Shown: positions 5,776-11,989 of the stretch, piece after piece | Numbering within the stretch: the first letter of the stretch is position 1 | How the letters are laid out: each line of letters starts with the position of its first letter | Program-made: the position numbers and the translations under genes | NCBI GenBank assembly: GCA_031412575.1 | Contig: JANODG010000208.1 | Location: 1 to 12,936, forward strand | Source: JAMLIO01 sp031412575 | Lineage (GTDB): Bacteria; Bdellovibrionota; Bdellovibrionia; Bdellovibrionales; UBA1609 | DNA: 12,936 nt | Direction of reading: 5' to 3' | Notes under the pieces: generated by a model | Told to the model about the DNA's origin: nothing | The model's input: only the letters and a program-made list of their open reading frames with translations | The model's database searches: none

Positions 5776-7602
5776 GTGAAACAAATTAAAAAAATTGCTA
5801 TTGCTAATCGCGGGGAAGTGGCCTGTCGCATACATCGCACCTGTAAAAAACTTGGTATTAAAACTGTCTTATTACATTCTGAACCTGACATTAAAACTAT
5901 TGCCTATAGGTTATGTGACGAGACTTACAACATCGGTCCTGGCCCAACACAACAAAGTTATCTGAACATTGAGGCTCAAATTCAAGGGGCTTTAAAGATG
6001 GGCGCAGATGCTATTCACCCAGGCTTTGGCTTTTTATCAGAAAACGCAGAGTTCGCTAAAAAAGTAATTCAAGCTGGTTTGATTTTTATCGGACCTTCGC
6101 CAGAAGTGATCGAAGCTTTTGGGGATAAGATTAAAGCAAAGTCTCTTTGTAAGTCGGCCGACGTACCTATGGTGCCGGGGTTTCAGTTTGAAGGGGCCCC
6201 AGTAGACAAGTTAATTCAAGAGTCCGACCGCATTGGTTATCCTGTTTTGGTAAAAGCAGCAGCCGGCGGCGGTGGCCGTGGGATGCGTTTGATTCAAAAA
6301 CGTGAAGACGCCGAGAAAGAAATTTTAAGTGCGCAAAACGAAGCTTTGAAAGCTTTTGGAAACAGTTCAGTTTTTTTAGAAAAGTATTTAGACAACGCTA
6401 AACACATAGAAGTTCAAATTTTTGGTGATGCCGAGGGAAAGGTTCACGTCTTAGGTGAGCGTGAATGCTCGGTGCAACGAAAACACCAAAAGATCATTGA
6501 AGAAACTCCTTCGCCCTCTTTGAGCGAAAAACAACGAGAAGAAGTTTTGTCTTATGCTAAACGCATTGGTGAGCAGGGCCAGTACACTAATGCCGGCACT
6601 GTGGAATTCATGTTTCAAGATAATCAGTTTTATTTCTTAGAAGTGAATACCAGACTTCAGGTGGAGCACACTGTGACAGAAGAAGTTTTAGGGCTTGATT
6701 TAGTCGAAGCCCAAATTCTTACTGCTGGTGGTAAAGTATATCCTTTTCCGAAAAAAGTTAATTTTTCAAATTTAAAACATTCGATTGAACTTAGACTCTA
6801 TGCCGAAGATCCATACCAAAACGGAATTCCTAGCACCGGAGTGCTAGGAACTATCGAAATACCTAAATCAAGTTCTCGCCGTATAGAGATTGGATTTGAA
6901 AAAAACGATGAGGTCAGTCCCTTTTATGACTCGATGATCGCTAAATTAATTTCCACGCAAGCCTCAAGAATCGATGCGATTTCCGATCTTGTAGATTTAC
7001 TTAAAACCAGCACTATTTTTGGAGTTCAAACAAATACTCCCCTACTGATCCAAATTCTAAATCACTCTGATTTTATATTAGGTACGATGACCACACGATT
7101 TTTTGAAAGAAACTTTTCTAAAGCTTTAGTTCCAAAAATTGATCCTGCATCCATGGGCGAAATCGAAAATTTATTAACAAAAAGAATGGAAATTAAAACG
7201 CCTTCGTCTGCACTTAATCCGTGGGGTCAGGCTTGGCGTAATGACGAACTATATAATTTAAAAGACAAACATAAATTTGAGATTAAAAATTTTGAACAGA
7301 TAGGTACTTATATTTGGTGGAAGTTTGGTGCAGATACGTTTAAGTTTAATCTTAAAAAGACTCGTAAAAATTCCGGCTCGACGTCCTCCGGAGAAATTAT
7401 TGCGCCTATGCCAGGGTCTGTCTTTAAAATATTATGTGAACCGAACCAAAGTGTCGAGCCTGGACAAGCCTTAGTGATTTTAGAGGCCATGAAAATGGAA
7501 CACACGCTAAAGTCTGACTTAAAAGGTAAAGTTAAAAAAATTAATTTTAAACCCGGTGATTCTGTTCAAAGTGATGATATTCTTATAGAGATTGGAGAAT
7601 AA
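5776..7602 (+). CDS. liuD: Methylcrotonyl-CoA carboxylase alpha subunit (biotin carboxylase plus biotin carrier)
   Basis: Carboxylates its own biotin with bicarbonate and ATP, then delivers the carboxyl group to LiuB. It has 608 residues, somewhat short for LiuD (often about 650). Biotin carboxylase occupies about 1-450: NRGEVACRI (11-19), HPGFGFLSEN (81-90), the ATP-grasp glycine loop KAAAGGGGRGMRL (160-172), GERECSVQRKHQKIIEE (227-243) and the catalytic EVNTRLQVEHTVTE (289-302). A linking domain follows, somewhat divergent. The C-terminal biotinyl domain (about 537-608) has APMPGSVFK and VILEAMKMEH, with Lys573 the biotin acceptor, 35 residues from the end as usual. The GTG start at 5776 is 10 bases after the liuC stop and has only a weak ribosome-binding site, so coupling to liuC is likely. 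Biotin carboxylases are similar between acyl-CoA carboxylases; the operon makes the MCC assignment. Confidence 0.9.
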   Translation: MKQIKKIAIANRGEVACRIHRTCKKLGIKTVLLHSEPDIKTIAYRLCDETYNIGPGPTQQSYLNIEAQIQGALKMGADAIHPGFGFLSENAEFAKKVIQAGLIFIGPSPEVIEAFGDKIKAKSLCKSADVPMVPGFQFEGAPVDKLIQESDRIGYPVLVKAAAGGGGRGMRLIQKREDAEKEILSAQNEALKAFGNSSVFLEKYLDNAKHIEVQIFGDAEGKVHVLGERECSVQRKHQKIIEETPSPSLSEKQREEVLSYAKRIGEQGQYTNAGTVEFMFQDNQFYFLEVNTRLQVEHTVTEEVLGLDLVEAQILTAGGKVYPFPKKVNFSNLKHSIELRLYAEDPYQNGIPSTGVLGTIEIPKSSSRRIEIGFEKNDEVSPFYDSMIAKLISTQASRIDAISDLVDLLKTSTIFGVQTNTPLLIQILNHSDFILGTMTTRFFERNFSKALVPKIDPASMGEIENLLTKRMEIKTPSSALNPWGQAWRNDELYNLKDKHKFEIKNFEQIGTYIWWKFGADTFKFNLKKTRKNSGSTSSGEIIAPMPGSVFKILCEPNQSVEPGQALVILEAMKMEHTLKSDLKGKVKKINFKPGDSVQSDDILIEIGE

Positions 7603-7603
7603 A

Positions 7604-8569
7604 ATGAAGAGCTCGAATTTCATAAAAATCTTTGAAGTAGGCCCTCGTGATGGTTTACAAAATGAGTTGATCATTCTTGATCCTAAAATCAAAATCGATT
7701 TTATCGATCGCCTTTCAAAAACGGGATTAAAAAATATTGAAGTCGGCGCTTTAGTATCACCTAAGTGGGTTCCTCAAATGCAAGGCTCTGACGCTATTTT
7801 TAAAAAGGTCACAGGCCACAATAAAGCATCGAAAAAATCATCCAGAATAAATATGGCTTCGAAAAAGAACCCCGATTTAGGTAAAGGCGATATTAACTTT
7901 TCATTATTAGTTCCCAATTTGAAAGGCCTAGATTTGGCGATTCAATCCGGCGCTAAAGAGGTTGCTATCTTTACGGCTGCCTCTGAAAAGTTTTGTAAAA
8001 AAAATATCAACTGCACCATCGAAGAAAGCTTCGAACGTTTTGCACCTGTGATGAAACTGGCTAAACAACACAGAATAAAAGTTCGTGGTTATTTAAGCAC
8101 GGTGTTTGAATGTCCTTTTGAAGGTCCCGTCTCCGCAGATAAAGTCGCAAAATTGACTGAAGACCTTTTCAACATTGGATGCTACGAAGTTTCCCTTGGG
8201 GACACGATTGGTGTAGGTACTCCGAACAATGTGGAAGCTCTTTTTAAAGCCTTAAAAAAACGAAAGCTTCCTATTGAAAAGATCGCAATGCACTTTCACA
8301 ACACCCGTGGAACCGCACTGGCTAATGTTTTAAAAAGTTTAGATTTAGGCTTTAGAATTTTTGACTCTAGTGTTGGTGGTTTAGGTGGTTGTCCATACGC
8401 CCCTGGAGCATTAGGAAATTTAGCTACGGAAGATCTAATCTACTTCGTCGAACGCATGGGATTTAAAACCGGCGTCGACTTAAAAAAAATGATTCAAGTC
8501 CACCACTGGATCCAAAGCGTCATCGGTCGCCCGCTGGCCTCCCACCTCGGCCGTTCCGGCCTCGCATAA
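7604..8569 (+). CDS. liuE: Hydroxymethylglutaryl-CoA lyase
   Basis: Cleaves HMG-CoA to acetyl-CoA and acetoacetate, the last step of leucine breakdown; cytoplasmic TIM-barrel with a divalent metal. From ATG 7604 it is 321 residues. Signatures are FEVGPRDGLQNE (10-21, with the metal/catalytic Arg15-Asp16 pair), VGALVSPKWVPQM, LVPNLKG, SLGDTIGVGTP (197-207), HFHNTRGTALAN (230-241, metal-binding histidines) and the active-site loop SVGGLGGCPYAPGALGN (256-272, Cys263). A Lys/Ser-rich segment at about 69-97 is longer than the same loop in typical bacterial lyases. The ATG is one base after the liuD stop and has GGAGA five bases upstream. A TTG at 7592 is in frame but lacks such a site. The stop codon lies inside the left arm of the repeat element, and the last 12 codons are strikingly GC-rich (28 of 36 bases at 8531-8566). 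Confidence 0.93.
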   Translation: MKSSNFIKIFEVGPRDGLQNELIILDPKIKIDFIDRLSKTGLKNIEVGALVSPKWVPQMQGSDAIFKKVTGHNKASKKSSRINMASKKNPDLGKGDINFSLLVPNLKGLDLAIQSGAKEVAIFTAASEKFCKKNINCTIEESFERFAPVMKLAKQHRIKVRGYLSTVFECPFEGPVSADKVAKLTEDLFNIGCYEVSLGDTIGVGTPNNVEALFKALKKRKLPIEKIAMHFHNTRGTALANVLKSLDLGFRIFDSSVGGLGGCPYAPGALGNLATEDLIYFVERMGFKTGVDLKKMIQVHHWIQSVIGRPLASHLGRSGLA

Positions 8570-8601
8570 GGTGCCAGGTTCCGAATGCTGGTCACACCGC
8601 G
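8568..8601 (+). repeat. Outer inverted repeat, left arm (34 bases)
   Basis: Exact reverse complement of 8839-8872. Bases 8568-8569 are also the last two bases of the liuE TAA stop. It contains the GGTGCCAGGTTCC core and ends in CACACCGCG. Confidence 0.9.
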
Positions 8602-8606
8602 TAACC

Positions 8607-8645
8607 AAAAGGTGCCAGGTTCCTTTTTGGAATTTTCAAACGGAC
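8607..8645 (+). repeat. Inner inverted repeat, left arm (39 bases)
   Basis: Pairs imperfectly with 8769-8807: 16 of the first 17 positions match (AAAAGGTGCCAGGTTCC) and about 16 of the following 22. It is also a direct repeat of the start of the outer left arm. Confidence 0.75.
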
Positions 8646-8768
8646 ATTTGGAGCTTTAGCTATTGTTTAACTGTTGTTGGATATGAATATATCCGGAGCG
8701 GAATTTTCAAAATGAAATGTAGTTTTTAAACTTTCTAATACATTATAGTAATTGTTGAACGCGAGTTT

Positions 8769-8807
8769 GTCCGGAGTGAAATTCCGAAAAGGAACCTGGC
8801 TCCTTTT
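8769..8807 (-). repeat. Inner inverted repeat, right arm (39 bases)
   Basis: Imperfect complement of 8607-8645. Read on the minus strand its core is AAAAGGAGCCAGGTTCC, with one change from the left arm, followed by a GGAATTTCACTCCGGAC box. Confidence 0.75.
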
Positions 8808-8838
8808 AGCACCTTTTAGGAAAGTACCCTTTGTTTTG

Positions 8839-8872
8839 CGCGGTGTGACCAGCATTCGGAACCTGGCACCTT
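8839..8872 (-). repeat. Outer inverted repeat, right arm (34 bases)
   Basis: Exact reverse complement of 8568-8601. The identity over 34 bases with about 240 bases between the arms shows either recent formation or selection for pairing. Confidence 0.9.
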
Positions 8873-8893
8873 TTGGTGATGTCTAGTTCACTC

Positions 8894-8929
8894 GTGCGCT
8901 TTTCGGGCGGCTTCGCACGCCCTGCGCAC
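8894..8929. repeat. GC-rich palindrome, possible bidirectional terminator or REP-like unit
   Basis: Two nested stems, GTGCGC (8894-8899) with GCGCAC (8924-8929) and GGGCG (8905-8909) with CGCCC (8918-8922), close a GCTTCGCA loop with a small internal bulge. It lies between the convergent liu and CoA operons, about 60 bases past the coaX stop. The stem is strong on either strand, but neither side has a good U-tract, so a classical intrinsic terminator is not shown. Confidence 0.5.
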
Positions 8930-8932
8930 TTC

Positions 8933-8974
8933 GCTGGAACTTTTCCTACTGCGTAGGGCGGGCTGGAGCTTTTC
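8933..8974. repeat. Short direct repeat GCTGGA(A/G)CTTTTC, period 29
   Basis: GCTGGAACTTTTC (8933-8945) and GCTGGAGCTTTTC (8962-8974) differ at one position and lie next to the GC palindrome. They are probably part of the same GC-rich repeat unit just downstream of coaX. Confidence 0.5.
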
Positions 8975-8987
8975 GTCCTGCAGACGG

Positions 8988-9758
8988 CTAAAGATTTTTT
9001 TGGTAGCAGATGCGGATGCCCTGGAGGACGAGTTCGGGGACTTCGAGGTCGAAGAGGTCTTCGGTTGAAAAGAGTTGGGCAAGACCGCCGGTGGCGATAA
9101 TCATGGATTTTTCGTCTTTAAAAATTTCTTTGTGGGAACGTTGAACGATTTCTCGGATCGCGCCTATAGTTCCGAAATATAATCCCGACTGAATACATTC
9201 CACAGTTGTTTTGCCTACTGGGGATTGAGGTTTCATAATTTTTACTGAAGGTAGCTTTGCAGTTCTTTGCTCTAAAGCTTCGGCGTTTATTTTTACACCG
9301 GCTAAAATTGCCCCACCTAAATACTCTTTAGATTTTGTAACGACATCCACGGTTGTAGCCGTTCCGAAATCAATAACGATTAAGTTTTTGTCTGGAAACA
9401 TTTCACAAGCTGCTATGGCGTTGGAAATTCTATCTGATCCTACTTCTTTAGGATTTGGGGATTTAATTTTAATTCCAGTTTTTACACCTGTATCTAAAAA
9501 AAATGGTGTGAGCTTAAAATATTTTAAAATTGCATTTCTAAGAGAATAATCCTGACTTGGAACAACTGAACAAACGCCGACACGGTCGATAGACTTCGGA
9601 TCAAATCCATTTTCAATTAAAACTGATTTTAGAAATAAACCGATTTCGTCAGAAGTCCGACCTTCAGAAGTTGTTAATCTAAAGTTATGAACGATTTTGT
9701 CATCTTTAAAAACTCCGCCATAAATCTGGGTGTTACCCACATCTAAACACAACATCAT
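8988..9758 (-). CDS. coaX: Type III pantothenate kinase
   Basis: Phosphorylates pantothenate to 4'-phosphopantothenate, the first committed CoA step; cytoplasmic, ASKHA fold, usually needing a monovalent cation. 256 residues, normal length. Signatures are CLDVGNTQI (4-12, phosphate-binding loop), VGVCSVVPS (60-68), EVGSDRISNAIAA (105-117, with the catalytic Asp109 of the G-x-D-R motif), VIDFGTATTVDVV (128-140), GGAILAGV (148-155) and ATGGLAQLF (222-230). The start ATG overlaps the upstream TGA (ATGA) and is read from a GGAGGT site inside the end of the panC-coaBC gene. An ATG three bases later is equally readable. Its product is the substrate of the CoaB part of the adjacent fusion, so the pairing makes metabolic sense. 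The last 35 codons are much richer in G and C than the rest. Confidence 0.95.
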   Translation of the reverse strand: MMLCLDVGNTQIYGGVFKDDKIVHNFRLTTSEGRTSDEIGLFLKSVLIENGFDPKSIDRVGVCSVVPSQDYSLRNAILKYFKLTPFFLDTGVKTGIKIKSPNPKEVGSDRISNAIAACEMFPDKNLIVIDFGTATTVDVVTKSKEYLGGAILAGVKINAEALEQRTAKLPSVKIMKPQSPVGKTTVECIQSGLYFGTIGAIREIVQRSHKEIFKDEKSMIIATGGLAQLFSTEDLFDLEVPELVLQGIRICYQKNL

Positions 9759-11989
9759 AAGGAATAACCTCCATCAATTATTTTTAAAATATCTAAAGAC
9801 ATATCTTTTTTACTTTCACCGTGCAGAACTAATCCCTGACGATTGTGAATTTCATAAGAGTGTTTTGATTCGGTGATATTTTTAAGATCGTTTACAACTA
9901 CAAAATCTGAGCTTTTAAGTACTTTTTCGATTTCAAAATTTATCTTTTGTAAGTCATCAGTTCTAAGTAACTTAAAAGCTATGACCTTAATTTTTTTGTT
10001 TTTTGAATACTCACGTATCTCTGTGATTAGCTTTTTGTTCTTTTTAAATTCAATTGAAAAACTCGATTGTTCTTGATCTAAGTTTTGCTTTTCATCGTTG
10101 AGAACATCATCTAAAGAAATTTTTTCTAAGCTGGGCAATGAAATAGTTTTGTTTTCCAGATTCAGCTTTTTAGGTGAATAGTCACTGACTGCTGCTAAAT
10201 GAACAATTGCACTAAATTCTTCAGAACTTAAGATGGATTGCATCTTAAGTTCTAAATCATTAAACGAAGTGTAGCTTACAAATTTGACAGGCAACTTTAG
10301 GTTTTCTACTTTACTTTTCATGGCGCTAGAGCCAAGCAAAGTGACTTCGTACTCACTCGAATAATTGTCTAAATCTTTTTCTTTTAGTCGACCGGATAAC
10401 ATCTCGGCAATGGCTAATCCTGTTTGACCCGTGCTCACATTGGTCACAGTGCGAACGGGATCTATAGGCTCAGCGGTACCACCCGCAGTGATCAATATTT
10501 TTGTTTTTTCAGTGGAAATTATATTCAGATTTGAAGCTGGATTGGGCTTCGATTGCGAACCTACATTTGCATTCAATTTTTCAATGGAAGATTTTTGAGT
10601 TGATTCAAAAATATTCTCGATATGTTTTAAGATAAGGCTTGGTTCAGCAAGCCTTCCCGATCCAATATGCCCACAAGCTAGATGACCTGAATCCCCATAA
10701 ATAATTTTAACTCCGCGATTTTCTAACTTTGATAATGAATCTTGAGTGGCTTCAGCTGAAAGCATTCTGCTGTTCATAGCTGGCATAAGTAGATATGGTT
10801 TTTTTGTGTCTCGAGATAAAGCTAATGCCGTGACAATATTGTCACTCAAACCCATTGCCACTTTAGCAATCGTGTTTGCAGTTGCTGGGCACAACAAAGT
10901 TAAATCACACCAGTCATTTAAATGAATATGTTCCATCATTTGACCTGGAGTGTACATATCACTCATCACTTTGTTTTGAGATAAGCCCTCCAAAGTGGCT
11001 TGTCCAACGAAGTTAAAAGTATCAGGTGTCACGGCGACTTTCACTTTATGTCCCGCTTGTACGAGCTTAGAAATCACGTCACACGCTTTATAACAAGAAA
11101 TTGATCCAGACATTTTAAATAGAATATTTCGTGATATTAACTTTGAATTTTCTTTTAAAAAGTAATCAGGTTGGTTAATAGTCTTTTCGTTTTCTTGGTA
11201 GGTCATCTGATCAGTAGTTTGCTTCGAGTATCTGTAAGGTCTGTTGTCTATCAGCCTTACCTTACCAATAAATACCGCAACAAACTTACGGCCCCATCTT
11301 TCTGTGAGGTAATCAATATTTAAATCTAGCTTTTCTAATTCGGCTTTGATAGAAACTAAGTCATCGTCCGAAGCAAAAATTTGAGCATACTTGTCTGCAA
11401 TCTTTTTTTGATCTTCGGTTAAATTCAAATTTCTTGAACTTAAAGCTAAACCTGAAGAATCCCTGACTGTTTCGACACCCTGAATTTGGATATCCATAAA
11501 AAGATCGTCAGCCATATTCTTAACCAATAAGTACTGCTGGTAATCTTTTAAGCCCATGTAAACATTCGAAGGCTTCACTAAATGAAATAATTTTAATAAG
11601 ACAGTCAATACGCCATCGAAATGTCCAGGACGAGCAGTTCCGCAAAGACCGATTGAGTCTTTGTTTTCTGACATTTTAAAATCGTAGCCTCTTGGATAAA
11701 TTTGATCTTTCGTTGGTGTAAACACAGCATCGACATTTAGAATTTTTAAAAGCTCAAGATCAGAACTGATCTTGTTTGGGTAAGTTTCAAAATCGTTGGC
11801 ATTATTAAATTGCATAGGATTTACAAAAATGCTGACGACAGTGACATCATTATTTTTTAAAGAGTTTTTTATAAGTTCTAAATGACCATCGTGCAAAGTT
11901 CCCATAGTAGGCACAAAGCCGACGGTTTTATTTACGAGCTGACTTCTAAAATCTTGCATTTCTAAAATAGAGCTGATGATTTTAGACAT
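9755..11989 (-). CDS. panC-coaBC: Fused pantothenate synthetase (PanC) and phosphopantothenoylcysteine synthetase/decarboxylase (CoaBC)
   Basis: 744 residues from ATG 11989. PanC (about 1-250) joins pantoate and beta-alanine with ATP: VPTMGTLHDGHL (26-37, HxGH-type site), FVNPMQF, GHFDGVLTVLLKLF, KDYQQ, VRDSSGLALSSRN (175-187) and the terminal GKVRLIDN (to 249). After a linker of about 36 residues, the flavin-dependent CoaC domain (286-460) decarboxylates phosphopantothenoylcysteine: FKMSGSISCYKA, HIHL with the catalytic-type His354, CPATANTIAKVAMGLSDN, PAMN (403-406) and ACGHIGSGRL with Cys439. A second linker leads to CoaB (about 496-744), which makes phosphopantothenoylcysteine: ITAGGTAEPIDPVRTVTNVS (500-519), LAAVSDYSP (598-606) and FVVVNDL. 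No stop or frame change separates the parts. The PanC segment between SSRN and RLIDN is some 25-30 residues shorter than in E. coli. The start overlaps panB by 8 bases; ATG 11998 and GTG 12004 are alternatives. Confidence 0.92.
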   Translation of the reverse strand: MSKIISSILEMQDFRSQLVNKTVGFVPTMGTLHDGHLELIKNSLKNNDVTVVSIFVNPMQFNNANDFETYPNKISSDLELLKILNVDAVFTPTKDQIYPRGYDFKMSENKDSIGLCGTARPGHFDGVLTVLLKLFHLVKPSNVYMGLKDYQQYLLVKNMADDLFMDIQIQGVETVRDSSGLALSSRNLNLTEDQKKIADKYAQIFASDDDLVSIKAELEKLDLNIDYLTERWGRKFVAVFIGKVRLIDNRPYRYSKQTTDQMTYQENEKTINQPDYFLKENSKLISRNILFKMSGSISCYKACDVISKLVQAGHKVKVAVTPDTFNFVGQATLEGLSQNKVMSDMYTPGQMMEHIHLNDWCDLTLLCPATANTIAKVAMGLSDNIVTALALSRDTKKPYLLMPAMNSRMLSAEATQDSLSKLENRGVKIIYGDSGHLACGHIGSGRLAEPSLILKHIENIFESTQKSSIEKLNANVGSQSKPNPASNLNIISTEKTKILITAGGTAEPIDPVRTVTNVSTGQTGLAIAEMLSGRLKEKDLDNYSSEYEVTLLGSSAMKSKVENLKLPVKFVSYTSFNDLELKMQSILSSEEFSAIVHLAAVSDYSPKKLNLENKTISLPSLEKISLDDVLNDEKQNLDQEQSSFSIEFKKNKKLITEIREYSKNKKIKVIAFKLLRTDDLQKINFEIEKVLKSSDFVVVNDLKNITESKHSYEIHNRQGLVLHGESKKDMSLDILKIIDGGYSL
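9767..9772 (-). promoter_or_regulatory. GGAGGT ribosome-binding site for coaX
   Basis: GGAGGT on the minus strand lies 8 bases before the coaX ATG at 9758, inside the last codons of the panC-coaBC gene. With the ATGA stop/start overlap it indicates strong coupled or independent re-initiation. Confidence 0.65.

Larger units (their letters stand above)
8568..8872. mobile_element. Nested inverted-repeat element (MITE- or REP/RAYT-like, non-coding)
   Basis: About 305 bases bounded by perfect 34-base inverted repeats, beginning AAGGTGCCAGGTTCC and ending with its complement. A second, imperfect 39-base inverted pair carrying the same GGTGCCAGGTTCC core sits inside (8607-8645 and 8769-8807). The centre (8646-8768) is AT-rich and includes a GGATAT-GAAT-ATATCC hairpin (8679-8694). 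A TCCGGAG box recurs at 8692 and 8770. No transposase gene or credible ORF is present, so if mobile it depends on an enzyme encoded elsewhere. No target-site duplication was found, which would fit REP-type elements moved by Y1 (RAYT) transposases; that link is inference. The left end overlaps the liuE stop. The 418 gene-free bases of this region consist almost wholly of this and the adjacent GC-rich repeats. Confidence 0.6.

Noticed and set aside
8667..8855. 62-codon minus-strand ORF inside the repeat element
   Set aside because: It starts within the inverted-repeat arm and runs through the variable centre. The same MLVTPR start occurs in the mirror-image arm, so it is a by-product of the repeat; no ribosome-binding site was seen.
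8872..8885. Target-site duplication flanking the inverted-repeat element
   Set aside because: The bases outside the left arm (GCAT) and right arm (TTGG) do not match, so no duplication can be claimed.
8888..9082. 64-codon minus-strand ORF overlapping the coaX end
   Set aside because: It lies out of frame over the GC-rich end of coaX and the palindrome. GC-rich DNA has few stops, and its low-complexity Ser/Arg/Ala product looks like a shadow.
11180..11210. Internal ATG in the PanC-CoaBC linker as a separate coaBC start
   Set aside because: The ATG before TYQENEK has no Shine-Dalgarno-like sequence upstream, unlike every other start in this operon, and the frame is continuous.
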